NCBI GenBank assembly: GCA_025350775.1
Contig: JANXXF010000402.1
Coordinates: 1 to 16,014 of the forward strand
DNA: 16,014 nt
DNA from: Actinomycetes bacterium
Lineage (GTDB): Bacteria; Actinomycetota; Thermoleophilia; Gaiellales; Gaiellaceae
Direction of reading: 5' to 3'
Position 1 is the first letter of the stretch. Every line of letters starts with the position of its first letter. The notes under the pieces were generated by a model that worked only from the letters and a program-made list of their open reading frames with translations, was not told the origin of the DNA and did no database searches. A program made the translations under genes and the position numbers. This document shows positions 1-6,794 of this stretch, in pieces.

Positions 1-3
1 GTC

Positions 4-33
4 GACGGGGCGGGCCTCGCGGCCCGCCCCGTC
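4..33. terminator. Perfect GC-rich hairpin downstream of the solute-binding protein gene
   Basis: Two 13-base arms (4-16 and 21-33) are exact reverse complements around a 4-nt loop TCGC. The hairpin lies about 28 bp beyond the stop codon of the minus-strand binding-protein gene. There is no T-tract on either side, so it is a terminator-like stem rather than a classical intrinsic terminator; such stems are common at gene ends in high-GC actinobacteria. It is symmetric and could stop transcription from both sides. Confidence 0.6.
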
Positions 34-61
34 ATAACGTCGGTCGTCCTGCCGGCGCTGC

Positions 62-1822
62 CTAGTTGCTCTTGAACGCCGCGAACACGAGCGTGTTGTC
101 GCTCGTCAGCGTCCAGCCGCTGATGCCCTTGCGGACGGCCATGCGACTCTTGAACTCGACGACCGGGATCGTCGGCAGCTCGTCCATCTGGATCAGGGCC
201 GCCTGCTTCAGGATCGCGAGGCGTGCCGCTCCGGACGTCTTCTTCGACTGGTCGACCAGGGCGTTGAACTTCGGGTTCGAGTAGTTCTCCGAGTTCGTCA
301 GGCCGCCCTTGTCCGTCGACGCGTAGAACAGCTGCTGCGCGTAGCCGGTGTCAGGGGCGAACGGGGCGCCGAAGTCCACGATCGCGACCGGGATGTCCTT
401 CTTCGCGAGGTGGCGGTCCTGGAACTGGCCGAGCGGGATCGGGTTCAGCGACATGTTGATGCCGATCGTCGCCAGGTTCGTACGGATGATGTTGGCGAAC
501 GGCTCGAGCGTGGCGGAGTTCTCGGCCGGGTACACGAGCTGCATGCCCGCCGCGTACTTGTCGAGGCCCTTGCCCTGAGGGAAGCCCGCCTTGACGAGCG
601 CCGCCTTGGCCTTGTTGAGGTCGAACGAGTACCTCTTGATTGGCGTATAGCCGTAGTACGACGACGGCGCGTGGCCGAACCAGAAGCGAGCGTCACCCTT
701 GTAGATGCTGCTGATGATCTCCTGGTACGGGATCGCGTAGGCGATGGCCTGCCTCAGGTACTTGTTGTTCGGCAGGTTCCACGGGGCGACCTTGTAGTTC
801 AGGTGGATCCACGTCGTCTGGTTGTTGTACGTGCCCCAGACGGTCACCTTCGGGTCGGTCGACAGGCTCTGGTACTCGGTGGGGCTGAGATCCTGGGCGA
901 TGTCGGCCGAGCCGCCGCGCAGCGCTGCGATGCGGCTGGAGTTCGACGGCACCTGGCGCAGAACGACCTTCGTGAATTGCGGCTTGGTGCCCCAGTTGTA
1001 GTTCGGGTTCGCCTTCAGGTCGATCTCGGAGCCCTTGATCCACTTGTCGACGCAGTAGGCGCCGAAGCCGGCGATGCCCTTGGTGTCGTTCCACGACTGC
1101 GACCACGGGTCCTTGGCCGTCGCGTGCTTCTTCATCTCGACCGAGTCGAAGATCTCCAGCGCGAAGATCTCGCTGACGCGCGGGAAGAGGCCGTTCGGGT
1201 TCATCTGTTTGATCTTGACCGTGTACCTGTCGACGGCCGTGACCTCACCCTTCAGCTTCTTGGCCTTCGGGTCCTTGCTGATGAGCGGGTCGAGCGGCAG
1301 GACGCTGGCGACGTTGCCGAGGAACCACGCGACCGGGGAGGCGCCCGAGACCGACTTGCCGCGGGCGAACGTGTAGACGACGTCCTCGGCGGTGAGCTCG
1401 TTGCCGACGCACGACTTGACGCCCTGCTTCAGCTTGAAGGTGAACGTCGTGCCGACGCGCCTGTACGACGCCGCGAGCTGGCCCTTGAAGGCGTCCTGGG
1501 CCACACCGTAGTTCGGGATGTTGATCCCGGCGACGTTCTTCGTCCGGTACTCGACGAGCTTGTCGGCGACGTTGCGGCCGATCAGCCACTGGCCAGGGTC
1601 GTTGGCGGCAACGCCGTCCGGATCGAGGGCCGGGGCAAGGTGCGGCGTCAGGACGATGAGCGTGTCCTTCGACGCGGTCGCCGCGGCCGGCGACGACGAT
1701 GCCGCGAATCCCGCCCCTGCGGTGGTGAGCAGAGCCGTTGTGAGCGCCGCCAGGCTGGCGAGGAGCACACGGCTGCTCCTGGGCCGAGAGAACACTGTGA
1801 CCTCGTTGTAGATCGTGGCCAT
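62..1822 (-). CDS. ABC transporter solute-binding protein, family 5 (peptide/nickel/opine type)
   Basis: This is an extracytoplasmic binding protein that would deliver a peptide-like or other organic ligand to an ABC importer. The 586-residue length is normal for SBP_bac_5 proteins. The N-terminus has a basic stretch (RPRSSR, about residues 13-18), a hydrophobic core to about residue 39 and a small-residue cleavage region near GFA-AS, so it looks like a Sec signal peptide. No lipobox cysteine is visible. Family features follow: an early DPDG stretch, a KLKQGVK..LTAEDVVYTF segment (about residues 130-152) and a C-terminal domain with an IPVVEFK-like strand. The ATG at 1822 has only a weak ribosome-binding site. 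A GTG at codon 10 (1795) is preceded by GAGG at 5-nt spacing and gives a more typical signal peptide, so it may be the true start. No permease or ATPase genes are in view. It is divergent from the hydrolase/monooxygenase operon, which suggests a shared substrate. The ligand is unknown. Confidence 0.9.
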   Translation of the reverse strand: MATIYNEVTVFSRPRSSRVLLASLAALTTALLTTAGAGFAASSSPAAATASKDTLIVLTPHLAPALDPDGVAANDPGQWLIGRNVADKLVEYRTKNVAGINIPNYGVAQDAFKGQLAASYRRVGTTFTFKLKQGVKSCVGNELTAEDVVYTFARGKSVSGASPVAWFLGNVASVLPLDPLISKDPKAKKLKGEVTAVDRYTVKIKQMNPNGLFPRVSEIFALEIFDSVEMKKHATAKDPWSQSWNDTKGIAGFGAYCVDKWIKGSEIDLKANPNYNWGTKPQFTKVVLRQVPSNSSRIAALRGGSADIAQDLSPTEYQSLSTDPKVTVWGTYNNQTTWIHLNYKVAPWNLPNNKYLRQAIAYAIPYQEIISSIYKGDARFWFGHAPSSYYGYTPIKRYSFDLNKAKAALVKAGFPQGKGLDKYAAGMQLVYPAENSATLEPFANIIRTNLATIGINMSLNPIPLGQFQDRHLAKKDIPVAIVDFGAPFAPDTGYAQQLFYASTDKGGLTNSENYSNPKFNALVDQSKKTSGAARLAILKQAALIQMDELPTIPVVEFKSRMAVRKGISGWTLTSDNTLVFAAFKSN

Positions 1823-1895
1823 GTGGCCTGAGGCGCGATCATCTCACGGCGCTGCGGCGATTTCAGCGCGAACGCGACCGCGGCAGCGACAGGGT

Positions 1896-1924
1896 TTGCA
1901 GGCCCGCGCGCGCCGAAGTATCGT
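1896..1924 (+). promoter_or_regulatory. Candidate promoter for the hydrolase-monooxygenase-reductase operon
   Basis: A TTGCAG box (1896-1901) and a TATCGT box (1919-1924) are separated by exactly 17 nt in the 138-bp divergent intergenic region. The -35 match is partial and the -10 match is 4 of 6. A start near 1931 would leave a leader of about 30 nt before the ATG at 1961, which favours that start over the TTG at 1934. I found no convincing promoter for the opposing binding-protein gene. Confidence 0.4.
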
Positions 1925-1960
1925 CCCAGCAGATTGCGACCAACGGGGGGCCAGTGGGGC

Positions 1961-2746
1961 ATGCAGCGGACGGTCGATCACACGAGCGAGCAGCTCGCTG
2001 TTCGCGGGATCCAGGTCAACCTGTTTCGCGGCGGCTCGGGGCGACCGCTGCTCTTCCTGCACGGCGCCGGCGGCGCGGGTGTCTGGCTACCCTTCCACGG
2101 GCTGCTGGCGCAGCGCTTCGACGTGCTTGCCCCCGACCATCCCGGGTTCGGGCTGTCGGGCGAGCTGGAGCACATCGAGTCGCTGGACGACCTCGTCTAT
2201 CACTACCTGGCGCTGCTGGAGCAGCTCGGGATCGACGAGGTCGACGTGGTCGGCACGTCGCTGGGCGGCTGGCTGGCGGCCGAGCTGGCCGTGCACTCGC
2301 CCCGGCTCGTGCGCCGGCTCGTCCTGCTGAATGCCGTGGGTCTCGACATCTGGGAGGCGCCGGTCAAGGACCTCTTCGGGATGAGCCCGGAGGAGACTGT
2401 GGCGGCGCTGTTCGCCGACCCGGCGACTGCCGCGTCGCTCTTCCCGGCCGAGCCCGACCTCGACTTCATCATGGGCCTCTACCGTGAGAAGATCTCGTTC
2501 GCCCGGCTTGCCTGGAACCCGTACTGCTGCAACCCGAAGCTCGAGTCGCGGCTGTACCGCGTGACGGCGAAGACGCTCGTCGTGTGGGGCGACGAGGACT
2601 TCCTCGTCCCGGTCGTGCATGGCGAGCGGTACGCGGAGCGCATCGCGGACGCGCGGCTCGTCACCATGCCGGGGGTCGCCCACGCGCCGTTCCTCGAGGA
2701 CGCCGAGGCGACCGCGAAGCTCATCGTCGATTTCCTGGAGGCCTGA
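1961..2746 (+). CDS. Alpha/beta hydrolase (MhpC-like fold)
   Basis: This is a cytosolic serine hydrolase of the alpha/beta fold, 261 aa from the ATG at 1961. It shows the oxyanion-hole motif HGAGG (residues 34-38), a DHPGFG turn (59-64), the nucleophile elbow GTSLG with Ser100, an acid in GDEDFLVP (Asp211 or Asp213) and the catalytic histidine in GVAHAP (His241). All triad members are present, so it should be active. The frame opens at a TTG at 1934, but the ATG at 1961 has a G-rich stretch upstream (GTGGGG) and lies behind a plausible promoter, so I chose it. The stop overlaps the next gene's ATG (TGATG), so the genes are translationally coupled. Next to a flavin monooxygenase and its reductase, it most likely hydrolyses an ester, lactone or C-C bond in the oxygenated product. 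The substrate is not predictable. Confidence 0.9.
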   Translation: MQRTVDHTSEQLAVRGIQVNLFRGGSGRPLLFLHGAGGAGVWLPFHGLLAQRFDVLAPDHPGFGLSGELEHIESLDDLVYHYLALLEQLGIDEVDVVGTSLGGWLAAELAVHSPRLVRRLVLLNAVGLDIWEAPVKDLFGMSPEETVAALFADPATAASLFPAEPDLDFIMGLYREKISFARLAWNPYCCNPKLESRLYRVTAKTLVVWGDEDFLVPVVHGERYAERIADARLVTMPGVAHAPFLEDAEATAKLIVDFLEA

Positions 2747-3891
2747 TGGACGTCTTCCTGTTCCACCTGATGCCGTACCCGGAGCTGCCCGAGAACTTCG
2801 ACGACTACGAGACCTCCTGGCTCACCTATCCGCGCAAGCACTTCGATGCGCGCAAGGGCCAGCAGCTGTACAAGGAGTACCTCGACCAGCTCGTCTACGC
2901 GGAGGAGCTCGGCTTCGACGGCGTCTCCGTCAACGAGCACCACCAGACGACGTACGGGATGATGCCGTGCCCCGACGTGATGGCCGCCCTCATCGTGCGC
3001 GAGACCAAGCGGATGACGATCGCGATCATCGGCAATGCGCTGCCGCTGCGCGGCCACCCGCTGCGCGTCGCCGAGGAGATCGCCGTGCTCGACTGCGTCT
3101 CGGGTGGCCGCATCATCAGTGGCTTCGTGCGCGGTATCGGCGTCGAGTACTTCACCTTCGGCTCCGACCCGACCCGCTCGCGCGAGCGTTTCAACGAGGC
3201 CCACGACCTGATTATCAAGGCGTGGACGGAGCTGGAGCCGTTCGAGTGGATCTCCAAGAACTACCGCTTCCGTTACGTCAACGTGTGGCCGCGCTGCTTC
3301 CAGGAGCCGCACCCGCCGATCTGGGTGCCCGGCTTCGGCAGCCCGGAGACGTTCGACTGGGTGGCGAAGCACCGCTACACGTTCATGTCGGTGTACGCAC
3401 CGACCCAGCTCCAGAAGAGCTGGCTCGACGGCGTCCGCGCAGCCGCCAACCGCTACGGCTACGACGCCGACCCGTCGCAGCTCGGCGCGCTGTTCCCGAT
3501 CCACGTAGCCGACACGAACGCCGAGGCCCACGCCGCGGCCGAGCAGCACATCTCGTGGCTGTTCAAGAAGGGCCTCAAGCACAAGCTCGAGTACCTCTAC
3601 CCACCCGGCTACATGAGCATGGGCGGCATGCGCGCCGCCATGACCTCGGGGCTGCGGCCGTTCAGCGAGTACACGTACCAGGAGCTCGTCGACGAGGGCT
3701 TTGTGATCGCCGGCTCGCCCGAGTCGGTACGCGAGCAGCTGCTGGAGGCTCAGGGCACCCTCGGCTTCGGCACGCTGGCGACCCTGCTCCAGTTCGGTGA
3801 CATGCCGAACGACCGGGCGCGTGCGTCGATGGAGCTGTTCGCGCAGGACGTCATGCCGGCGCTCAAGGCCGCTGCAGTGGTGGCGGCATGA
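2746..3891 (+). CDS. Luciferase-like (LLM class) flavin-dependent monooxygenase
   Basis: The 381-aa product is a bacterial luciferase-like TIM-barrel monooxygenase that uses reduced flavin supplied by a partner. Family signatures include AEELGFDGVSVNEHH (about residues 51-65; the NEHH is typical of the group), the NALPLRGHPLRVAEEIAVLDCVSGGR stretch (about 98-123), a GRIISGFVRG strand, PPIWVPG (about 194-200) and a C-terminal VIAGSPESVREQL segment, where the flavin phosphate site usually forms. The ATG at 2746 overlaps the hydrolase stop by one base, and the stop overlaps the reductase ATG by 4 bp. The same frame is open upstream, but only inside the hydrolase gene, so those starts are rejected. 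The two-component arrangement implies FMNH2-dependent oxygenation of a small organic molecule. The substrate is unknown, and I see nothing to support light emission. Confidence 0.92.
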   Translation: MDVFLFHLMPYPELPENFDDYETSWLTYPRKHFDARKGQQLYKEYLDQLVYAEELGFDGVSVNEHHQTTYGMMPCPDVMAALIVRETKRMTIAIIGNALPLRGHPLRVAEEIAVLDCVSGGRIISGFVRGIGVEYFTFGSDPTRSRERFNEAHDLIIKAWTELEPFEWISKNYRFRYVNVWPRCFQEPHPPIWVPGFGSPETFDWVAKHRYTFMSVYAPTQLQKSWLDGVRAAANRYGYDADPSQLGALFPIHVADTNAEAHAAAEQHISWLFKKGLKHKLEYLYPPGYMSMGGMRAAMTSGLRPFSEYTYQELVDEGFVIAGSPESVREQLLEAQGTLGFGTLATLLQFGDMPNDRARASMELFAQDVMPALKAAAVVAA

Positions 3892-4421
3892 TCGAGCCGG
3901 CCGACTTCCGCCGAGCCATGGGCTTCTGGGCCACCGGCGTCAGCGTCGTCACCGCCACGGGCTCCGACGGGCCCTACGGCGCGACGCTCAACGCGTTCTC
4001 GTCGCTGTCGCTGGCGCCGCCCCTGCTGCTCGTCTGCTTCGACCACGAGGCCCGCACGCTCGGGGCCATCCGCGACTCCGGCCGGTTCTGCGTGAACATG
4101 CTCTCGGCGGAGCAGGAGGAGATCTCCCGGCGGTTCGTGGGCAAGCGCCCGATGTCCGAGAAGTTCGTCGAGCTGGCCTGGACGGCGCAGCACGCTACCC
4201 CGGTGCTCGCCGACTGCCTGGCCACGCTCGTCTGCGAGGTCACCCAGGAGGTCGAGGCGGGCGACCATGCGATCGTTATCGGCAGCCCCCTCCACCTGGA
4301 GCTGCGCTACTACCTGCACCCGCTCGTCTTCTACCGGGGTGCGTACTGGGAGCGGATTACCGAGCGCGCCGAGAGCGGCGTCCGGCCGACGGGCGAGTTC
4401 CGCATGCACCCGCCCGCCTAG
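3888..4421 (+). CDS. Flavin reductase, HpaC/DIM6-NTAB-like FMN-binding domain
   Basis: The 177-aa product is a short-chain flavin reductase that would use NAD(P)H to make free reduced flavin for the preceding monooxygenase. It has the usual single split-barrel domain: FRRAMGFWATGVSVVT at the N-terminus (about residues 7-22), the FMN-contacting GATLNAFSSLSLAPPLLLVC segment (about 31-50), a CVNMLSAEQEEISRRF segment (about 67-82), the GDHAIVIG strand (about 125-132) and a final PLVFYRGAYW (about 144-153). The length matches the family. The ATG overlaps the monooxygenase stop (ATGA), giving a strictly coupled pair. The TAG stop lies in the loop of the hairpin that ends the operon. Function is well supported; the choice of NADH or NADPH cannot be read. 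Confidence 0.92.
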   Translation: MIEPADFRRAMGFWATGVSVVTATGSDGPYGATLNAFSSLSLAPPLLLVCFDHEARTLGAIRDSGRFCVNMLSAEQEEISRRFVGKRPMSEKFVELAWTAQHATPVLADCLATLVCEVTQEVEAGDHAIVIGSPLHLELRYYLHPLVFYRGAYWERITERAESGVRPTGEFRMHPPA

Positions 4422-4431
4422 GGCGGGCGGG
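4409..4431. terminator. Hairpin enclosing the flavin reductase stop codon
   Basis: Arms 4409-4418 and 4422-4431 are perfect 10-bp reverse complements, and the 3-nt loop is the TAG stop codon itself. There is no T-tract. It closes the catabolic operon and also lies about 46 bp past the stop of the minus-strand small ORF, so it may serve both converging units. Confidence 0.55.
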
Positions 4432-4476
4432 GCGGTGGCGGAACCGCGCCGGCGGAGACGCCGCTCTGTCGGCGGC

Positions 4477-4632
4477 TCAGTGCCGCGGGCCGACGCGGGG
4501 CCCGTACGCCGTGGCGGCGAGGGTGTCCAGGCCGGGCGACCGGCGTTGTGGCGGATGCGTGTGCTGCTCGGGCATGCTGCTACCCAGGGTGCGACGAAGC
4601 AGGGCTTGCAGCCGGCTGCTGGCGGAACGCAT
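4477..4632 (-). CDS. Small basic protein of 51 aa, unknown
   Basis: I do not recognise this protein. The start is well supported: a GAGGAGG ribosome-binding site at 4646-4640 is followed by a 7-nt spacer and ATG at 4632, about the best Shine-Dalgarno arrangement in the window. The product begins MRSASSRLQALLRR and ends in VGPRH. It is arginine- and proline-rich, has no cysteine, no membrane segment and no recognisable domain. The short N-terminal part could form an amphipathic helix. It reads on the opposite strand to all flanking genes except the distant binding protein. It lies about 380 nt downstream of a strong minus-strand promoter and ends near the 4409-4431 hairpin. Random open frames of this size are common in such GC-rich DNA, so translation is inferred mainly from the ribosome-binding site. 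It could also be a leader peptide or the coding part of a dual-function RNA. Confidence 0.45.
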   Translation of the reverse strand: MRSASSRLQALLRRTLGSSMPEQHTHPPQRRSPGLDTLAATAYGPRVGPRH

Positions 4633-5010
4633 GGGAGATCCTCCTCGAGCTGTGGTGATGGATTCGAGGCGGATCGCAGACGACCCGCCGCGTGGATACG
4701 GCTGCCTGTGCGCGACGACTTTTCGAAATCACGCGCGGAAATCAGGCTGGCGCGTGGAAGCCTCGCGGCGGTCTAGTCGGTGGTCATCCTGGGAAGCACC
4801 TTCCTTGGTGGGGAGCGGGGAACGTCTGCCGGAACGACGAAGGCGACCTTTCGGTCGCCTTCGCGGGAAAGCCGTACTGTCGCCGAGCTCTAGCGGGTAC
4901 GCCTGCCTGCGAGGGCCACCGGGTTGCCCAGCGGACGCCACACGTGCGCGCAGAGTGCGGGCAGCGAGGAGGTCGGCCGGAGACGGTTGTGGGCGGGAGT
5001 GGTCATCAGT
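4633..5010 (-). other. Long untranslated stretch, candidate structured leader or small RNA
   Basis: Between the minus-strand promoter and the small ORF are about 380 nt with no convincing coding frame on either strand. The stretch contains an 11-bp perfect hairpin (4838-4863) and a second inverted repeat of 7 bp (arms 4731-4737 downstream and 4751-4757 upstream in transcript order, approximate), which suggests a folded RNA. I compared it mentally with riboswitches for c-di-GMP, c-di-AMP, cobalamin, SAM, ZTP and TPP, and with RNase P, tmRNA and 6S RNA, and found no convincing match to their conserved cores. Calling it RNA is an inference from promoter plus structure. Confidence 0.35.
4838..4863 (-). 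repeat. 11-bp perfect inverted repeat giving a GAAA-capped hairpin in minus-strand RNA
   Basis: Arms 4838-4848 and 4853-4863 are exact reverse complements. On the minus strand the 4-nt loop reads GAAA, a stable GNRA tetraloop closed by C-G; on the plus strand it would read TTTC. The loop sequence therefore favours the minus strand as the RNA strand, matching the promoter upstream. No U-tract follows on either strand, so a simple intrinsic terminator is less likely. Confidence 0.55.
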
Positions 5011-5017
5011 GGGTGGG

Positions 5018-5046
5018 AAGATAGGCGATCAGCGTAACGCTGTCAA
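5018..5046 (-). promoter_or_regulatory. Strong sigma-70-type promoter reading leftward
   Basis: On the minus strand a perfect TTGACA (-35, 5046 to 5041) is followed after exactly 17 nt by TATCTT (-10, 5023 to 5018, 4 of 6 to consensus). Transcription would start near 5011 and run toward the small ORF at 4632. It is the best promoter match I see in the window. Confidence 0.6.
5030..5042. promoter_or_regulatory. Candidate operator palindrome overlapping the minus-strand promoter
   Basis: Five-base arms CAGCG (5030-5034) and CGCTG (5038-5042) flank a 3-nt centre. The palindrome covers the end of the -35 box and most of the spacer, where a bound repressor would block RNA polymerase. A 5-bp palindrome can arise by chance, so the position is the main argument. 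Confidence 0.3.
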
Positions 5047-5192
5047 GGGAATGTTCGCGTGAATCCGTGCTCCGTGAAACACCACCTCCCGATCTCCTGG
5101 ATAGATATTCGCAAAAAAATGCAGCGACGACATTGTGCACGGCGATCCGATCGTGTCTCACGGCCGCCACCGCAGCGTGGTAGAAGACGGCA
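5047..5192. other. AT-richer intergenic stretch upstream of the amidohydrolase gene
   Basis: This stretch is clearly less GC-rich than its surroundings around 5099-5137 and includes a run of seven A (5114-5120). It separates the minus-strand promoter from the amidohydrolase gene and presumably holds that gene's promoter. I can only point to weak candidates: TTGTGC near 5134 and a TAGAAG box ending 7 nt before the ATG at 5193. No gene is visible. Confidence 0.3.
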
Positions 5193-6794
5193 ATGACCTT
5201 CGACCTGCTCGTGCGTGGCGCCACCGTCTACCCCGGCGACGGTGCGGCGTTCGTCGGGGACGTGGCGGTCAGGGCCGGACGGATCGAGGCCGTGGCGCCC
5301 ACGGCGGCGGGAGCGCCCGCGCTCGCGGGAGCCGCCGCGGAGGAGATCGCCGGGGCCGGGCTCCTCCTCTGCCCGGGGTTCATCGACATGCATGCCCACT
5401 CGGCGCTGCGCAGCTTCGACGACCCGCTGCAGGCGGCCAAGATCGGGCAGGGCTTCACCACCGAGCTCATCCACCCGGACGGCCTCGCGCCCGCTCCCGT
5501 CGCCGCCGGCGGCTGGCGCGAGCGGCAGGCCTACCTCCGCGGCCTCGAGGGGGCGGGTCCCGCCGAGTGGGGCTGGACGACGCTCGACGGCTACCTCGAA
5601 GCGCTGGCGGCGACCCGGCCGGCGACCTCCCTCGTGCCGTCGATCGGGCACAACGTCGTGCGCGACACGGTGATGGGCGGCGCCAACCGCGCGCCCACGC
5701 GCGAGGAGCTGGCCGCGATGCAGCGGGAGGTGCGCCTGGGGCTCGAGGCCGGGGCACGCACGCTTTCGTTCGGCATGCTCTACCTGCCCGGCGCGTACGC
5801 GTTGACCGACGAGCTCGTGGCGCTGGCCGAGGAGGCCGCGCTGTTCGGGGCCCCGCTCGTGCCGCACGTGCGCAACGAGGGCGGCGGCGTGCTGGAGGCG
5901 GTTGCCGAGTTCGTCGAGGTCGCGCGCCGCTCCGGTGCGCCGCTCAACGTTTCGCACCTCAAGTGCCTGACCGACGAGCGCCTGCTCGAGCCGCTGCTGG
6001 CCCTGCTCGACGCGGCCGCTGCGGACGTGTCCGTGTCGTTCGACCAGTACCCGTACGGCGCCGGCTCGACGGTGCTCTCCGCACTGCTGCCGGCCTGGGC
6101 ACAGGAGGGCGGTGTCGCCGGGACGCTCGACCGCATCACGCGCCGCTCCGAGCGCGACCGCATCCGTGCCGACGTCGAGCACGGCATCGAGGGCTGGGAG
6201 AACATCCTCGGCGGCCTCGGCCCCGACCGCATCGTGATCGCCAACGCGGCGGCGCCGAACGAAGCCGCCGCCGGACGCAGCCTCGCCGAGCTCGCCGACG
6301 ACCGCGGCGTCCACCACGTCGAGGCGGTGCTCGACCTGCTGCTCGAATCCCGGCTCGACGTCACGATGATCGAGCACTACGCCTCGGAGGCGGCGGTGCG
6401 CCAGGTCGCCGTGCATCGGCTCCAGCTGGTCGGCTCCGACGGCATCTACGGGGCGAAGCCGCACCCACGGCTCTACGGGACGGCCGCCCGCTTCCTCGGC
6501 CGGTTCGCGCTGCGCGAGGGCCTGCTGCCCGTCGAGGAGGCGGTCGCGCGGCTCACCGCGCGCGCGGCCGACCGGCTCGGGCTGGGCGACCGCGGCCGCA
6601 TCGCGCCGGGCAAGCGCGCCGATCTCGTGCTGCTCGACCCGGCGGCGTTCATCGACACCGCCACCTACGACGAGCCCGCGCGCCACCCCGACGGTCTCGT
6701 TGGCGTGTGGGTTGCCGGGCAGCGGGCGTGGGCCGGCGGCGCACATACGGGCGCCCGCGCCGGCGGTGTCGTCCGTGAGCCGCTGCCGCGTTGA
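5193..6794 (+). CDS. Amidohydrolase, N-acyl-D-amino-acid deacylase (D-aminoacylase) family
   Basis: The 533-aa product is a metal-dependent amidohydrolase expected to cleave N-acyl-D-amino acids or related amides in the cytosol. The N-terminal strand FDLLVRGATVYPG is typical. The HxH metal motif is in PGFIDMHAH (His67, His69). Further ligand candidates are His225 (VPHVRNEG) and His255 (NVSHLK), and the catalytic Asp is in GSDG (Asp416). The C-terminal HPRLYGTAARFLG and GKRADLVLLDP segments close the family pattern, and the length fits. In the Alcaligenes enzyme, Cys96 of GNCG binds zinc; here the aligned segment is HPDG with Asp96, so specificity or metal use may differ. There is no clear ribosome-binding site, only GAAG about 7 nt upstream. 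It appears to be a single-gene unit followed by a 153-bp gap. Dihydropyrimidinase-like or other cyclic-amide substrates are possible alternatives. Confidence 0.85.
   Translation: MTFDLLVRGATVYPGDGAAFVGDVAVRAGRIEAVAPTAAGAPALAGAAAEEIAGAGLLLCPGFIDMHAHSALRSFDDPLQAAKIGQGFTTELIHPDGLAPAPVAAGGWRERQAYLRGLEGAGPAEWGWTTLDGYLEALAATRPATSLVPSIGHNVVRDTVMGGANRAPTREELAAMQREVRLGLEAGARTLSFGMLYLPGAYALTDELVALAEEAALFGAPLVPHVRNEGGGVLEAVAEFVEVARRSGAPLNVSHLKCLTDERLLEPLLALLDAAAADVSVSFDQYPYGAGSTVLSALLPAWAQEGGVAGTLDRITRRSERDRIRADVEHGIEGWENILGGLGPDRIVIANAAAPNEAAAGRSLAELADDRGVHHVEAVLDLLLESRLDVTMIEHYASEAAVRQVAVHRLQLVGSDGIYGAKPHPRLYGTAARFLGRFALREGLLPVEEAVARLTARAADRLGLGDRGRIAPGKRADLVLLDPAAFIDTATYDEPARHPDGLVGVWVAGQRAWAGGAHTGARAGGVVREPLPR

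Noticed and set aside
410..1831. 473-codon plus-strand frame opposite the binding protein
   Set aside because: It is antisense to a well-supported gene, rich in RV/RR repeats, and has no recognisable domain or ribosome-binding site.
2584..2745. Longer upstream start for the luciferase-like monooxygenase
   Set aside because: The extra 54 residues overlap the C-terminal catalytic region of the hydrolase gene and have no family similarity; ATG 2746 gives the normal N-terminus.
4729..4941. 70-codon minus-strand frame starting at a GTG at 4941
   Set aside because: It has no Shine-Dalgarno sequence and a low-complexity basic product; it lies inside the proposed leader.
4633..5010. Known riboswitch or housekeeping RNA (c-di-GMP-I, SAM, ZTP, cobalamin, c-di-AMP, RNase P)
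   Set aside because: Short fragments such as GGGTTGCCC, CTGGGCA or GGGCAACCC looked suggestive on one strand or the other, but the remaining conserved core elements and their order were missing.
4692..5024. 110-codon plus-strand frame in the central gap
   Set aside because: It has no good ribosome-binding site and no similarity I recognise, and it contains the perfect hairpin and the leftward promoter, which fit a non-coding region better.
3797..5062. 421-codon plus-strand frame through the flavin reductase into the gap
   Set aside because: Its first half is an alternative frame of the reductase and its continuation shows no domain, so it does not explain the intergenic region.
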